Source of the DNA: Solirubrobacterales bacterium
Lineage (GTDB): Bacteria; Actinomycetota; Thermoleophilia; Solirubrobacterales; Solirubrobacteraceae
Length of the DNA stretch: 64,000 nucleotides
NCBI GenBank assembly: GCA_003138355.1
Contig: PLFX01000045.1
Coordinates: 1-64,000 of the forward strand
Direction: 5' to 3'
How positions within the stretch are numbered: position 1 is the first letter of the stretch; each line of letters begins with the position of its first letter. This document shows, piece by piece, positions 8,849-17,076 of the stretch. The position numbers and the translations under genes are program-made. The notes below the pieces were generated by a model. It ran no database searches. It was given only the letters and a program-made list of their open reading frames with translations, and was not told the DNA's origin.

Positions 8849-8878
8849 TTGACAAACCGGAGGGTGGCTCCGTATAGT
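8849..8878 (+). promoter_or_regulatory. Promoter of the DHA2 transporter
   Basis: A good sigma-70 type promoter: -35 TTGACA at 8849-8854 and -10 TATAGT at 8873-8878, with an 18-bp spacer. Palindrome 1 sits in the spacer and palindrome 2 covers the expected transcription start, so a repressor bound there would exclude RNA polymerase. Confidence 0.75.
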
Positions 8879-8918
8879 TCCGGAGGCAACCTCCGTTTCT
8901 TAGTGGAGGTGGCCTCCA
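8858..8918. promoter_or_regulatory. Triple TetR operator, three 15-bp palindromes every 23 bp
   Basis: Three copies of the palindrome CGGAGG-N3-CCTCCG occur at 8858-8872 (CGGAGGGTGGCTCCG, one mismatch), 8881-8895 (CGGAGGCAACCTCCG, perfect) and 8904-8918 (TGGAGGTGGCCTCCA, perfect with a changed outer pair). Their centres, 8865, 8888 and 8911, are exactly 23 bp apart. They lie between the divergent tetR and transporter genes and overlap the transporter promoter. Confidence 0.85.
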
Positions 8919-8944
8919 TTTTATCACCGCCTCCCAGGACTCCA

Positions 8945-10441
8945 ATGACCTCGATGCTCTCCTCCCTCACCGCACCCGGCGACCGACGTCGCTGGATCGC
9001 ACTGGCCGTCGTCTGCCTCGCGCAGCTGATGACCGTCCTCGACACGACAATCGTGAACGTCGCCCTCCCCGCGATCCAGCGTGACCTTCACTTCACGCAG
9101 ACCAACCTGACCTGGGTAGTCGATGCGTTCCTGATCGCGTTCGGCAGCTTCCTCCTCCTCGCCGGCCGCGCCGGCGACCTCGTCGGACGCCGGCGGGTCT
9201 TCCTGGCCGGCCTTGCGGTGTTCACGGCCGCATCGGCGCTCTGCGGGCTGGCGCCCGATCAATGGACCTTGATCGCCGCCCGCTTCATCCAGGGATTCGG
9301 CGCAGCGCTCGCCACCTCGGCAGTCCTCGCGATCATCGTGACCGAATTCCCGGAGCCCGCTGACCGCGCCAAGGCGATGAGCGCCTTCGTCTTCGTCGCA
9401 GTCGCAGGCGGCTCGCTCGGGCTGCTCGCCGGCGGGATCCTCACGCAGACACTGAGCTGGCGCTGGATCTTCTTCGTCAACCTCCCGATCGGCGTTGCCG
9501 CGTTCATACTCGGCCGGATTCTGGTGCCCGCCGACCGCGGCAGCGGGATCGAGGATGGCGTCGATTGGCTTGGCTCGCTGCTGGTGACCGCAGCGATGCT
9601 GATCGGCGTCTACTCGATCGTTGAGGTCACGAGGGACGGCTGGGGCTCGCCGCAGGTACTCGGCGGCGGCGCGCTTGCGCTCGCTCTGCTCGGCGCCTTC
9701 GCGGCGCTCGAGGCGCGGATCGCAAACCCGATCATGCCGCTACAGATCCTCCGCCTGCGCACGCTCGTGGCCTCGAGCGTCGTCCGCGGCTTGCTCGTCA
9801 CCGGCATGTACGGCACGTTCTTCCTCGGAACCCTCTACCTCGAGCACGTTCGCCACTACGGGGCGCTCGCAACGGGCGCCGCGTATCTCCCGTGGACGCT
9901 CACGGTTGCCGCGCTCTCGCTCGGCGTCACGGCTCGGCTCGTCGCGCGCCTCGGGGCGCTCGCGGTACTGCTCGGCGGTCTCGCGACGATGACAGTCGGG
10001 CTGTTGCTGCTCTCGACCGTGGGCGCGCACACGAGCTTCATGCCGACGATCTTCCTCGCCTACTTCGCGATCGGCCTGGGGACCGGAAGCTCGTTCATGC
10101 CGCTGCTCACGATCGCGATGTCAAAGGTGCCAGCCGGCGAGGCCGGACTAGCGTCGGGCATCGTCAATGTCTCACAGCAGGTCTCGGGCGCGCTCGGGCT
10201 CGCGCTGCTCGGAACGTTTGCGGCAAGCAGGACCAAGGCGCTCGCCGCGGCGGGCCACTCGCCGGTGAGCGCCGTGATCGGCGGCTATCACCTCGCGTTC
10301 CTGATCGCCGCGGGCTGCACGATCGTGGGAATCCTCGTTGCCTACGCGCTGCTGCGCACGCCGGCAAGGCCAGCGGCAGCGGTCGTCGAGCATCCGGCGA
10401 TGCGCGATCCCCGCGCCGCATCCATGGCGGACGCCGCCTAA
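8945..10441 (+). CDS. DHA2-family (EmrB/QacA) 14-TM drug:H+ antiporter
   Basis: A 498-aa MFS efflux protein of the inner membrane. The TM1 motif ends LDTTIVNVALPAIQRDL, motif A is GRAGDLVGRRRVF between TM2 and TM3, and motif C is present in TM5 (GGSLGLLAGGIL). There are about 14 hydrophobic segments, as in EmrB/QacA. The upstream open frame to 8834 runs through the promoter and operators and is rejected; ATG 8945 has AGGA five nt upstream. Expression is probably controlled by the divergent TetR. The substrate is unknown. Confidence 0.93.
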   Translation: MTSMLSSLTAPGDRRRWIALAVVCLAQLMTVLDTTIVNVALPAIQRDLHFTQTNLTWVVDAFLIAFGSFLLLAGRAGDLVGRRRVFLAGLAVFTAASALCGLAPDQWTLIAARFIQGFGAALATSAVLAIIVTEFPEPADRAKAMSAFVFVAVAGGSLGLLAGGILTQTLSWRWIFFVNLPIGVAAFILGRILVPADRGSGIEDGVDWLGSLLVTAAMLIGVYSIVEVTRDGWGSPQVLGGGALALALLGAFAALEARIANPIMPLQILRLRTLVASSVVRGLLVTGMYGTFFLGTLYLEHVRHYGALATGAAYLPWTLTVAALSLGVTARLVARLGALAVLLGGLATMTVGLLLLSTVGAHTSFMPTIFLAYFAIGLGTGSSFMPLLTIAMSKVPAGEAGLASGIVNVSQQVSGALGLALLGTFAASRTKALAAAGHSPVSAVIGGYHLAFLIAAGCTIVGILVAYALLRTPARPAAAVVEHPAMRDPRAASMADAA

Positions 10442-10534
10442 GCGCGGCGCGGCGCTACGGGAGCAAGCGTGCCAAGGCCCGCACCCCGCCCAACCCAGCC
10501 GGCGAGGACGTCGGCCCAGCGCGCAACCGCCACA

Positions 10535-11863
10535 TCACCCCGAGCGCGCGGCCGACCCCGCAGCCATCTTGCGCAGGTCGAGCGCTTCATCCAGGACGTC
10601 CTCACTGACGCCCTTCTCGCGCGCGACTTCGCGCAGAGGCCGGCCGGAGCTCGTGGCCTCCTTGACGATCTCGGTCGCGGCGTCGTAGCCGATGTAGGGG
10701 TTGAGTGCCGTGGCCGCGGCGAGCGTAGCCTCGGCGCCGCGCTGGCAGCCGGCGAGGTTTGCCTCGATTCCGGCGACGCACTTCTCGTCGAGCGCGCGCA
10801 CGGCACTCGTCAGGAGCGTGAGCGAGCCGAGCAGGTTGCGCGCGATCAGTGGGACGCGCACGTTGAGCTCGAAGTTGCCTTGCATGCCGCCGATCGTGAT
10901 CGCCGCGTCGTTGCCGATCACCTGCGCGGCGACCTGGAGCACGACCTCCGGAATGACGGGGTTGACCTTCCCCGGCATGATCGACGAGCCCTTCTGGAGC
11001 TCGGGCAGGAAGAGCTCGCCGATACCGGCGCGCGGACCCGAGCCCATCAGCGCGAGATCCTGCGCGATCTTCGTGAGCGAGACGGCGATGACCTTGAGCG
11101 CGCCCGACAGCTCGACGAGGGCATCACGGTTCCCCTGCGCTTCGAAGGGATCTTCGGGGGGCTCGATCGCGAGCCCCGTCTCGCGGGTCAGCAGCGCGCG
11201 CACGCGCGCTGCGAACTCGGGATGCGTGTTGAGCCCGGTGCCCGTCGCGGTGCCGCCGAGCGGTATCTGGGCGACGTGCGGTAGTGCCGCCTCGACCCGC
11301 CTGCGCCCGAGCCGGATCTGGGCCGCGTAGCCGGCGAACTCCTGGCCGAGGGTGACGGGTACGGCGTCCATGAGGTGGGTGCGGCCGGACTTGACGATCT
11401 CGCTGAAGCCGGCGGCCTTCGCGGCGAGCGTCGCCTCGAGCGCCTCGAGCGCGGGAATCAGCTGGCGCGCCGCCTGCTCGAGCGAAGCCAGGTGGACTGC
11501 GGAGGGGAACACGTCATTCGAGGACTGGCCGAGGTTGACGTGATCGTTGGGATGCGTGCCGTCACCGGCGAGCGTCGCGATCACCTCGTTCGCGTTCGTG
11601 TTGGTCGAGGTGCCCGAGCCGGTCTGGAAGACATCGATCGGGAACTGCGAGTCGTGCTTTCCCGCGGCCACCTCCGCCGCCGCTGCGGCGACCTTCGCGG
11701 CGAGAGCGGCGTCGAGCAGGCCCAGCTCCCCGTTGACCTGCGCGGCGGCGCCCTTGATCCGCCCGAGCCAGTGGATCACCGCGGGCGGCACGCCCTCGCC
11801 CGAGATCTTGAAGTTCTCGATCGCCTTGCGGGTCTCGCCACCGTACAGCGCGTCAGTGCTCAT
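10535..11863 (-). CDS. fumC: Fumarate hydratase class II
   Basis: Converts fumarate and L-malate in the citric acid cycle. The 442-aa protein has TGSGTSTNTNANEV, HPNDHVNLGQSSNDVFP, GRTHLMDAVPVTLGQEF and the superfamily signature GSSIMPGKVNP (about 310). The N-terminus is some 15-20 residues shorter than usual and begins directly at LYGGETRKAIENF. ATG 11863 has AGAAGGG about 8 nt upstream, and an upstream extension to 11896 lacks such a site. It is divergent from ileS, and TATACG-like promoter material lies between them. Aspartase is the close alternative, but the SSNDVFP and HPNDHVN context favours fumarase. Confidence 0.92.
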   Translation of the reverse strand: MSTDALYGGETRKAIENFKISGEGVPPAVIHWLGRIKGAAAQVNGELGLLDAALAAKVAAAAAEVAAGKHDSQFPIDVFQTGSGTSTNTNANEVIATLAGDGTHPNDHVNLGQSSNDVFPSAVHLASLEQAARQLIPALEALEATLAAKAAGFSEIVKSGRTHLMDAVPVTLGQEFAGYAAQIRLGRRRVEAALPHVAQIPLGGTATGTGLNTHPEFAARVRALLTRETGLAIEPPEDPFEAQGNRDALVELSGALKVIAVSLTKIAQDLALMGSGPRAGIGELFLPELQKGSSIMPGKVNPVIPEVVLQVAAQVIGNDAAITIGGMQGNFELNVRVPLIARNLLGSLTLLTSAVRALDEKCVAGIEANLAGCQRGAEATLAAATALNPYIGYDAATEIVKEATSSGRPLREVAREKGVSEDVLDEALDLRKMAAGSAARSG

Positions 11864-11940
11864 CGACCAACCCTTCTCTGGTTCAGTGAGCCACAACCGT
11901 ATCGCCAGTGCGCGGTACGCGAGCGGCGCGCGCCGCTACC

Positions 11941-11946
11941 TACAAT
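11941..11946 (+). promoter_or_regulatory. -10 box (TACAAT) of a leaderless ileS transcript
   Basis: TACAAT ends 6 nt before GTG 11953, so transcription would begin at or next to the start codon. No Shine-Dalgarno sequence is present, which supports a leaderless mRNA. Confidence 0.6.
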
Positions 11947-11952
11947 CGGGCG

Positions 11953-14900
11953 GTGCTCCGCGCCGTCGATCCGCAGCAGTCGTTTGCCGAGCTCGAGCTG
12001 GGCGTGCTCGAGCGCTGGCGCGAACGCGACGTGTTCGCGGAATCCGTGCGCCGGCGCGCGGGCGCGCCGCGCTGGACCTTCTACGAGGGGCCGCCGACCG
12101 CCAACGGCCCGCCCGGCGCGCACCATGTCCTCTCGCGCGTGTTCAAGGACGTCTATCCGCGCTACAAGACGATGCGTGGCTACTACGTCGAGCGCAAGGG
12201 CGGCTGGGATTGTCACGGCCTGCCGGTGGAGATCGCGGTCGAGCGGCAGCTCGGGATCACCAACAAGGCGGAGATCGAGGCGTTCGGGATCGCCGAGTTC
12301 AACGAGCGCTGCCGCCAGTCGGTGTTCGCCTACGTCGCGGACTGGAACCGGCTGACGGAGCGGATCGGGTTCTGGGTCGATCTCGACGACGCGTATCGCA
12401 CGCTTGACGGCAGCTATGTCGAGTCGGTCTGGTGGGCGCTCGAGCGCATCCACGCGGAGGGCCTGCTCTACGAGGGGCACAAGGTCGTGCCGTACTGTCC
12501 GCGCTGCGGGACCGCCCTGTCCTCGCACGAGGTCGCGCAGGGCTACGAGGACGTCGTCGACCACACGGTCTACGTGAAGCTTCCGCTGGTCGGCAGCGAT
12601 GACAAGCTCGTCGTGTGGACGACAACGCCGTGGACGCTCCCGGGGAACGTCGCCGCTGCCGTCGGACCAGATCTCGAGTACGCGCGCGTGCGCGTCGGCG
12701 ACGAGGTGCTCGTCGTGGCCTCCGAGCGAGTCGCCGCGCTACTCGGAGCACAGGCAACGGTGCTCGAGCGGCTGCCCGGTTCGAAGCTCGTGGGAGCCGC
12801 CTACGCGGGGCCGATCTTCCCCGCGAGCGATCGGAAGGCCTCGGCGCTCCCGGTGATCGCCGGCGACTTCGTGACGACCCAGGACGGCACCGGCATCGTC
12901 CACATCGCGCCGGCGTTTGGGCAGGATGACTTCGACGTCGCGGTCGCGGCCGGTCTCGTCGACCCAGAGAGCCCGGCGAGCGTTTACAACCCGGTGCGAG
13001 CGGACGGGACATACGACGATCGCGTGACCGGGTACGGCGGTCGCTTCGTCAAGGATCCGGCTCTCGCGGCCGAGATGACCGAGGACCTGCGACAGCGGGG
13101 GCTGCTGCTTCGCGCGGAGGACTACGAGCACTCCTACCCGCACTGCTGGCGCTGCAATACGCCGCTGATCTACTACGCGAAGCGCGCGTGGTACATCCGT
13201 ACCTCGCAGCGACGCGCGGCGATGCTGGCGGCCAACGAGACGGTCAACTGGTACCCGCCGCATATCAAGCACGGGAGGTTTGGCGACTGGCTCGCGGGCA
13301 ACGTCGATTGGGCGCTGTCGCGGGAGCGCTACTGGGGCACGCCGCTGCCGATCTGGCGCTGCGGCAACGGCCACCACGTCTGCATCGGCTCGTTCGCCGA
13401 GCTCGAGCGCCGCAGCGGCAAGCCGCTGCTCGATCCGCACCGCCCCTACGTCGACGAGCTCGGCTTCCCGTGCGCGGAGTGCGGCGAGGAGATGGCGCGC
13501 GTGCCCGAGGTGATCGACGTCTGGTTCGACTCCGGGTCGATGCCCTTCGCGCAGCACCACGCACCGTTCGAGCACGAGGAGCACTTCGAGCAATCGTTCC
13601 CGGCGGACTTCATCTGCGAAGCCATCGACCAGACGCGGGGCTGGTTCTACTCGCTGCTTGCGATCTCGACGCTGCTGCGCAACGAGGCGCCCTATCGCAA
13701 CGTCGTCTGCCTCGGCCTGCTGCTCGACGGAGCGGGTCAGAAGATGTCGAAGTCGAAGGGCAATGTCGTCGACCCCTGGGAGATTCTCGATCGCTTCGGC
13801 GCCGATGCGTTTCGCTGGCTGCTGCTCGCGTCAAAGCAGCCCTGGGACGGCTACAAGTTCTCGGCCGAGGCGGTTGCCGACGTGGTGCGTCTGTTCCTGC
13901 GCCAGCTCTGGAACGTCTACGGCTTCCACGTGCTCTACGCGAACGCCGCAGCGCGCGGTTCGACGGCGGCCGGCACGGAGACGGACCTCGATCGGTGGAT
14001 CCGCTCGCGCGTGCACGCGACGACCGAGCGCGTACGCGAGGGCCTCGATGCCTACGACTCGACGGGCGCCGGACGCGCGATCGCCGAGCTCGTCGAAGAC
14101 CTCTCCAACTGGTACGTGCGCCGCTCGCGCCGGCGGTTCTGGGATGGCGAGGAGACCGCGCTCGCGACGCTTCGCGATTGCCTGCTCACGGTGGCGAAGC
14201 TGCTCGCCCCGTTCGCACCGTTCATCGCCGATGAGATCTACGACAACCTCGACGGCAGCGAGGCGAGCGTGCACCTGTGCGAGTTTCCCGCGCCGGGCGA
14301 GCGCGAGCTCGAGCTCGAAGAGGCGATGACGACAGTGCGCGAGACGGTGCGTCTCGGCCTCGCGGCCCGGGCCGCCGACAGGATCAAGATCCGCCAGCCG
14401 CTGCGCGAGGCGGTTGTCGTCGCCAGCGGGCGCGAGCGCGAGGCGATCGCGCGCCTCGCAGACGTCGTACGCGACGAGCTGAACGTCAAGGAGCTGCGCT
14501 TCGTCGCCGCCGCCGACGAACTCGGCAACTACACCGCGAAGCCCAACTTCCGGACCCTCGGCCCGCGTTTCGGCAAGGACATGCCGCAGGTCGCGGCCGC
14601 ATTCGCAGCGCTCGACCCCATGCACGTCGCCGCCGCCGTGCGCGACGGCGGACGCCTTGCGCTGACCGTTGGCGGGCGCAGCCACACGCTCGAGGCCGAG
14701 GACGTCATGCTGTCGCTCGCCCCGATCGAGGGCTACAGCCTCGAGCGCGAGGGCTCACACGCCGTCGCGCTCGAGCTCGCGATCGACGAGCCGCTGCGTC
14801 GCGAAGGGCTCGCGCGCGAGATCGTCCACGCCGTCCAGGGTGCGCGGCGAGCGGCCGGATTCGAGATCACCGACCGGATCGCGCTCGACCTCGACGGCGA

Positions 14901-15063
14901 CGAGGCGCTGCGGGCGGCGGCGCGAGAGCACGAGCGATACATCGCCGGCGAAACGCTCGCGCGGTCGGTGAGCTTCGGTTCGCGCGAGCTTGCGGCGCGC
15001 GAGACGGTCGAGCTCGACGGCCATCGGCTCGAGATCGCGCTCGAGCCGGTGGCGCTCGGCTAG
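11953..15063 (+). CDS. ileS: Isoleucyl-tRNA synthetase
   Basis: Charges tRNA-Ile in the cytoplasm. The 1036-aa class I synthetase has the HIGH-type motif as GAHH in PPTANGPPGAHHVLSR, an editing (CP1) domain with WTTTPWTLPGN, the KMSKS loop as GQKMSKSKGN, and two metal-binding knuckles, PYCPRCG and FPCAECG. The second knuckle and the long C-terminal domain suggest the eukaryote-like ileS2 type common in actinobacteria. A GTG at 11908 is also in frame, but GTG 11953 sits correctly behind a -10 box. The gene ends one base before the convergent thioredoxin gene. Confidence 0.96.
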   Translation: MLRAVDPQQSFAELELGVLERWRERDVFAESVRRRAGAPRWTFYEGPPTANGPPGAHHVLSRVFKDVYPRYKTMRGYYVERKGGWDCHGLPVEIAVERQLGITNKAEIEAFGIAEFNERCRQSVFAYVADWNRLTERIGFWVDLDDAYRTLDGSYVESVWWALERIHAEGLLYEGHKVVPYCPRCGTALSSHEVAQGYEDVVDHTVYVKLPLVGSDDKLVVWTTTPWTLPGNVAAAVGPDLEYARVRVGDEVLVVASERVAALLGAQATVLERLPGSKLVGAAYAGPIFPASDRKASALPVIAGDFVTTQDGTGIVHIAPAFGQDDFDVAVAAGLVDPESPASVYNPVRADGTYDDRVTGYGGRFVKDPALAAEMTEDLRQRGLLLRAEDYEHSYPHCWRCNTPLIYYAKRAWYIRTSQRRAAMLAANETVNWYPPHIKHGRFGDWLAGNVDWALSRERYWGTPLPIWRCGNGHHVCIGSFAELERRSGKPLLDPHRPYVDELGFPCAECGEEMARVPEVIDVWFDSGSMPFAQHHAPFEHEEHFEQSFPADFICEAIDQTRGWFYSLLAISTLLRNEAPYRNVVCLGLLLDGAGQKMSKSKGNVVDPWEILDRFGADAFRWLLLASKQPWDGYKFSAEAVADVVRLFLRQLWNVYGFHVLYANAAARGSTAAGTETDLDRWIRSRVHATTERVREGLDAYDSTGAGRAIAELVEDLSNWYVRRSRRRFWDGEETALATLRDCLLTVAKLLAPFAPFIADEIYDNLDGSEASVHLCEFPAPGERELELEEAMTTVRETVRLGLAARAADRIKIRQPLREAVVVASGREREAIARLADVVRDELNVKELRFVAAADELGNYTAKPNFRTLGPRFGKDMPQVAAAFAALDPMHVAAAVRDGGRLALTVGGRSHTLEAEDVMLSLAPIEGYSLEREGSHAVALELAIDEPLRREGLAREIVHAVQGARRAAGFEITDRIALDLDGDEALRAAAREHERYIAGETLARSVSFGSRELAARETVELDGHRLEIALEPVALG

Positions 15064-15396
15064 CTAGCCAGCGACCGGCGCCAACTCGAGCTCGGCCTCG
15101 ATGCGCTTCTTCGGGTATGCCCCGATGACCTTCTTCACCGGCTGCCCGCCCTTGAAGAAGATCATCGTCGGGATCGAGAGCACGTCGTAGCGCGCCGCCG
15201 TCTGCTGGTTATCGTCGACGTTGAGCTTCACGATCCGCAGGTCCGAGTGCTCGGCAGCGATCTGCTCGAGCACGGGCGCCACGACGCGGCACGGCCCGCA
15301 CCACGGAGCCCAGAAATCGACCAGCACCGGCAGCTCGGCTTCGAGCACCTCAGCCTGGAAGCTGTTGTCCGTTACTTCTACGAGGTTGCCTGCCAT
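15064..15396 (-). CDS. trxA: Thioredoxin
   Basis: A 110-aa thioredoxin with the active site FWAPWCGPCRVVAP (WCGPC at about residue 32) and the cis-proline region IPTMIFFKGG. It reduces protein disulfides in the cytosol, using thioredoxin reductase encoded elsewhere. ATG 15396 (MAGNLVEVTD) matches the family N-terminus; the extra codons to 15432 do not. GAAAGG lies 11 nt upstream and a near-palindrome, ACTTTACAAAGT, is at 15435-15446. It is convergent with ileS with no spacer. Confidence 0.95.
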   Translation of the reverse strand: MAGNLVEVTDNSFQAEVLEAELPVLVDFWAPWCGPCRVVAPVLEQIAAEHSDLRIVKLNVDDNQQTAARYDVLSIPTMIFFKGGQPVKKVIGAYPKKRIEAELELAPVAG

Positions 15397-15486
15397 CGCA
15401 GCTCTAGCCTTTCGTCGCGTTTGGACCGGCAATACTTTACAAAGTGTAGCGGGCGGCCTGCGTGCACTTCGCGGGACGTCGCGGGC

Positions 15487-16104
15487 TCATCCGATCAGCG
15501 CATGGAGCACGTGCGGTGAGACGAAGACCTCGATGAATGCGGCGCCGAGCAGCATCGGCAGTGCGATCACGACGGTCACAAGCGTCGCCGCGAGCAGCTT
15601 GTCCCAGTCGCCGCGCCGGCTGGCAGTGATCCAGGCGGCGAGCGGCAGGAAGAGCGCTATCAGTTCAAGCGGTGCGTGCGCCCCAAGCACGAGCAGCAGG
15701 GTCGCCGGGGAGGTGTGCAGGCGCGCCGCGACCGCGGCGGCCTGGCTGCCGATCACGAGCGCCTGCGCGGACAGCGAGAAGGTCGTCGCGCCGATGACGA
15801 ACGCGATCGCGAGCGGGCCGCCGCGCTCATGGATCACGCGCGTGAACCCGCGATGTCGCGCGGCTTGAACCGGCAGCGATGCGCCGGCGATGAAGCCGGC
15901 GACGCAGGCCATCGCGTGCAGCGCGAGGACGAGCAGGTTCTTGCCGAAGATCGCCAGCGCGTCCGCGACATCGCCGACATGAAACGGCGGGCCGCTCGTC
16001 TGGATTCCGAGCCCGCCGATGTTCGAGATCCCGGCGATCGCCCAGACCGCGAACAGCAGCAAGAGCGCGATCGCGAAGCTCAAGGCAAACCAGCCGCGCA
16101 GCAC
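15487..16104 (-). CDS. SpoIIM-like (DUF95) membrane protein, start uncertain
   Basis: A 205-aa integral membrane protein with about five hydrophobic segments, and with the features NIGGLGIQTSG and GAHAPLELIALFLP that recall the stage II sporulation protein M family. No sporulation role is implied, since the family is widespread. GTG 16104 is the only standard start, but it lies directly before TM1. The same frame stays open and plausible upstream to a TAG at 16282-16284, with residues such as LELWRAERWRVLRGW that look like the usual cytosolic lead-in. That stretch has no ATG, GTG or TTG, so a CTG start or a damaged 5' end are both possible. Confidence 0.7.
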   Translation of the reverse strand: MLRGWFALSFAIALLLLFAVWAIAGISNIGGLGIQTSGPPFHVGDVADALAIFGKNLLVLALHAMACVAGFIAGASLPVQAARHRGFTRVIHERGGPLAIAFVIGATTFSLSAQALVIGSQAAAVAARLHTSPATLLLVLGAHAPLELIALFLPLAAWITASRRGDWDKLLAATLVTVVIALPMLLGAAFIEVFVSPHVLHALIG

Positions 16105-16334
16105 TCGCCAGCGCTCGGCCCGCCAGAGCTCGAGCGCACCGCGCGTCTGGCGCAGGCCGTGAACCAGCGCGTAGCGGCTCGCGTCGGGCCCGCCGGGGGA
16201 TGCGGGCTGCGGTGACGGCCTCGGTCTCAGGGTGATGTGCAGGATCCGTCCCGTGCCATCGTCGTCCTCGCCGAAGGCACGCTAATGGTACGCAGCTCTA
16301 TCACGCGCCCCGGCGCTCCCTGGCCCCGTCCGGC

Positions 16335-17057
16335 CTAGCGGCGAACGCGTAAGAGCGGCAGCAGCCAGGCCGCCTCGAGCGCGATACGCGTTGACATCTT
16401 GCTCTTGCCGCGCTCGCGATCGCGGAACGTGATCGGCACCTCGACCACGCGAAAGCCGCACCGGATCGTGCGCAGGGTCAGCTCCACCTGGAAGACGTAG
16501 CCGTGCGAGCGCACGGTGTCGAGATCGATCGACTCGAGCACGGTCCGCCGGAAGCACTTGAAGCCACCGGTCAGGTCGCGAACCGCGAGGCCGAGCACGA
16601 GGCGCGCGTACAGGCACGCCCCGCGGCTGATGAAGCGCCGCAGCGGACCCCACTGCGCCACGGCGCCGCCAGTCACGTAGCGCGATCCGAGTGCGAGATC
16701 CGCGCCGGCGTCGATCGCCGCGATCAGCCGCGGAATGTCGAGCGGATCATGGGAGAAGTCAGCGTCCATCTCGAGCACGAGCTCCGCATCGTGCGCGAGC
16801 GCATGGGCGAAGCCAGCGAGATAGGCGGGGCCAAGTCCGGCGCGCTGCGCGCGGCGAAGGAGACCGACGCTCGGATCGACCGCGGACAGGCGCTCGACGA
16901 TTTCCCCGGTACCGTCGGGCGAGGAGTCGTCGACGACGAGCACGTGCGGCTCGACGTCGCGAACGGTGGTCAGCGCAGCGCCCGCCGCGGCGATGACGCG
17001 CTCGATGTTGGCAGCCTCGTTGAAGGTGGGAATGACCACCCAGATGTTTCGTGACAC
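16335..17057 (-). CDS. Polyprenol-phosphate mannosyltransferase-like GT2
   Basis: A 240-aa family 2 glycosyltransferase close to dolichol- or polyprenol-phosphate mannose synthases, which transfer mannose from GDP-mannose to a lipid carrier at the inner membrane. Motifs are WVVIPTFNEAANIERV (about 5-20), VVDDSSPDGTG (about 43), the DxD region EMDADFSHDP (about 95), SRYVTGG, DLTGGFKCFRR, and VPITFRDRERGKSKMS near the end. It lacks a C-terminal transmembrane GtrA domain. The open frame begins further up, but GTG 17057 is preceded at 8 nt by TAGGTT, which overlaps the opposing polX promoter. Confidence 0.88.
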   Translation of the reverse strand: MSRNIWVVIPTFNEAANIERVIAAAGAALTTVRDVEPHVLVVDDSSPDGTGEIVERLSAVDPSVGLLRRAQRAGLGPAYLAGFAHALAHDAELVLEMDADFSHDPLDIPRLIAAIDAGADLALGSRYVTGGAVAQWGPLRRFISRGACLYARLVLGLAVRDLTGGFKCFRRTVLESIDLDTVRSHGYVFQVELTLRTIRCGFRVVEVPITFRDRERGKSKMSTRIALEAAWLLPLLRVRR

Positions 17058-17064
17058 GGCGGCA

Positions 17065-17071
17065 TAACCTA
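17065..17071. promoter_or_regulatory. Overlapping divergent -10 boxes (polX / mannosyltransferase)
   Basis: The heptamer TAACCTA reads as TAACCT on the plus strand (17065-17070), 6 nt before polX ATG 17077. On the minus strand it reads as TAGGTT (17071-17066), 8 nt before GTG 17057. Both genes would be leaderless. A TTGGCG that could be the minus-strand -35 lies 16 bp behind its -10. Confidence 0.6.
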
Positions 17072-17076
17072 GACGA

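Noticed and set aside
8834..8944. Upstream extension of the DHA2 transporter
   Set aside because: It would translate the -10 region and all three operators; ATG 8945 has a ribosome site and the right N-terminus.
10442..10534. Possible feature between the transporter and fumC
   Set aside because: A short GC-rich convergent gap without a clear hairpin or gene.
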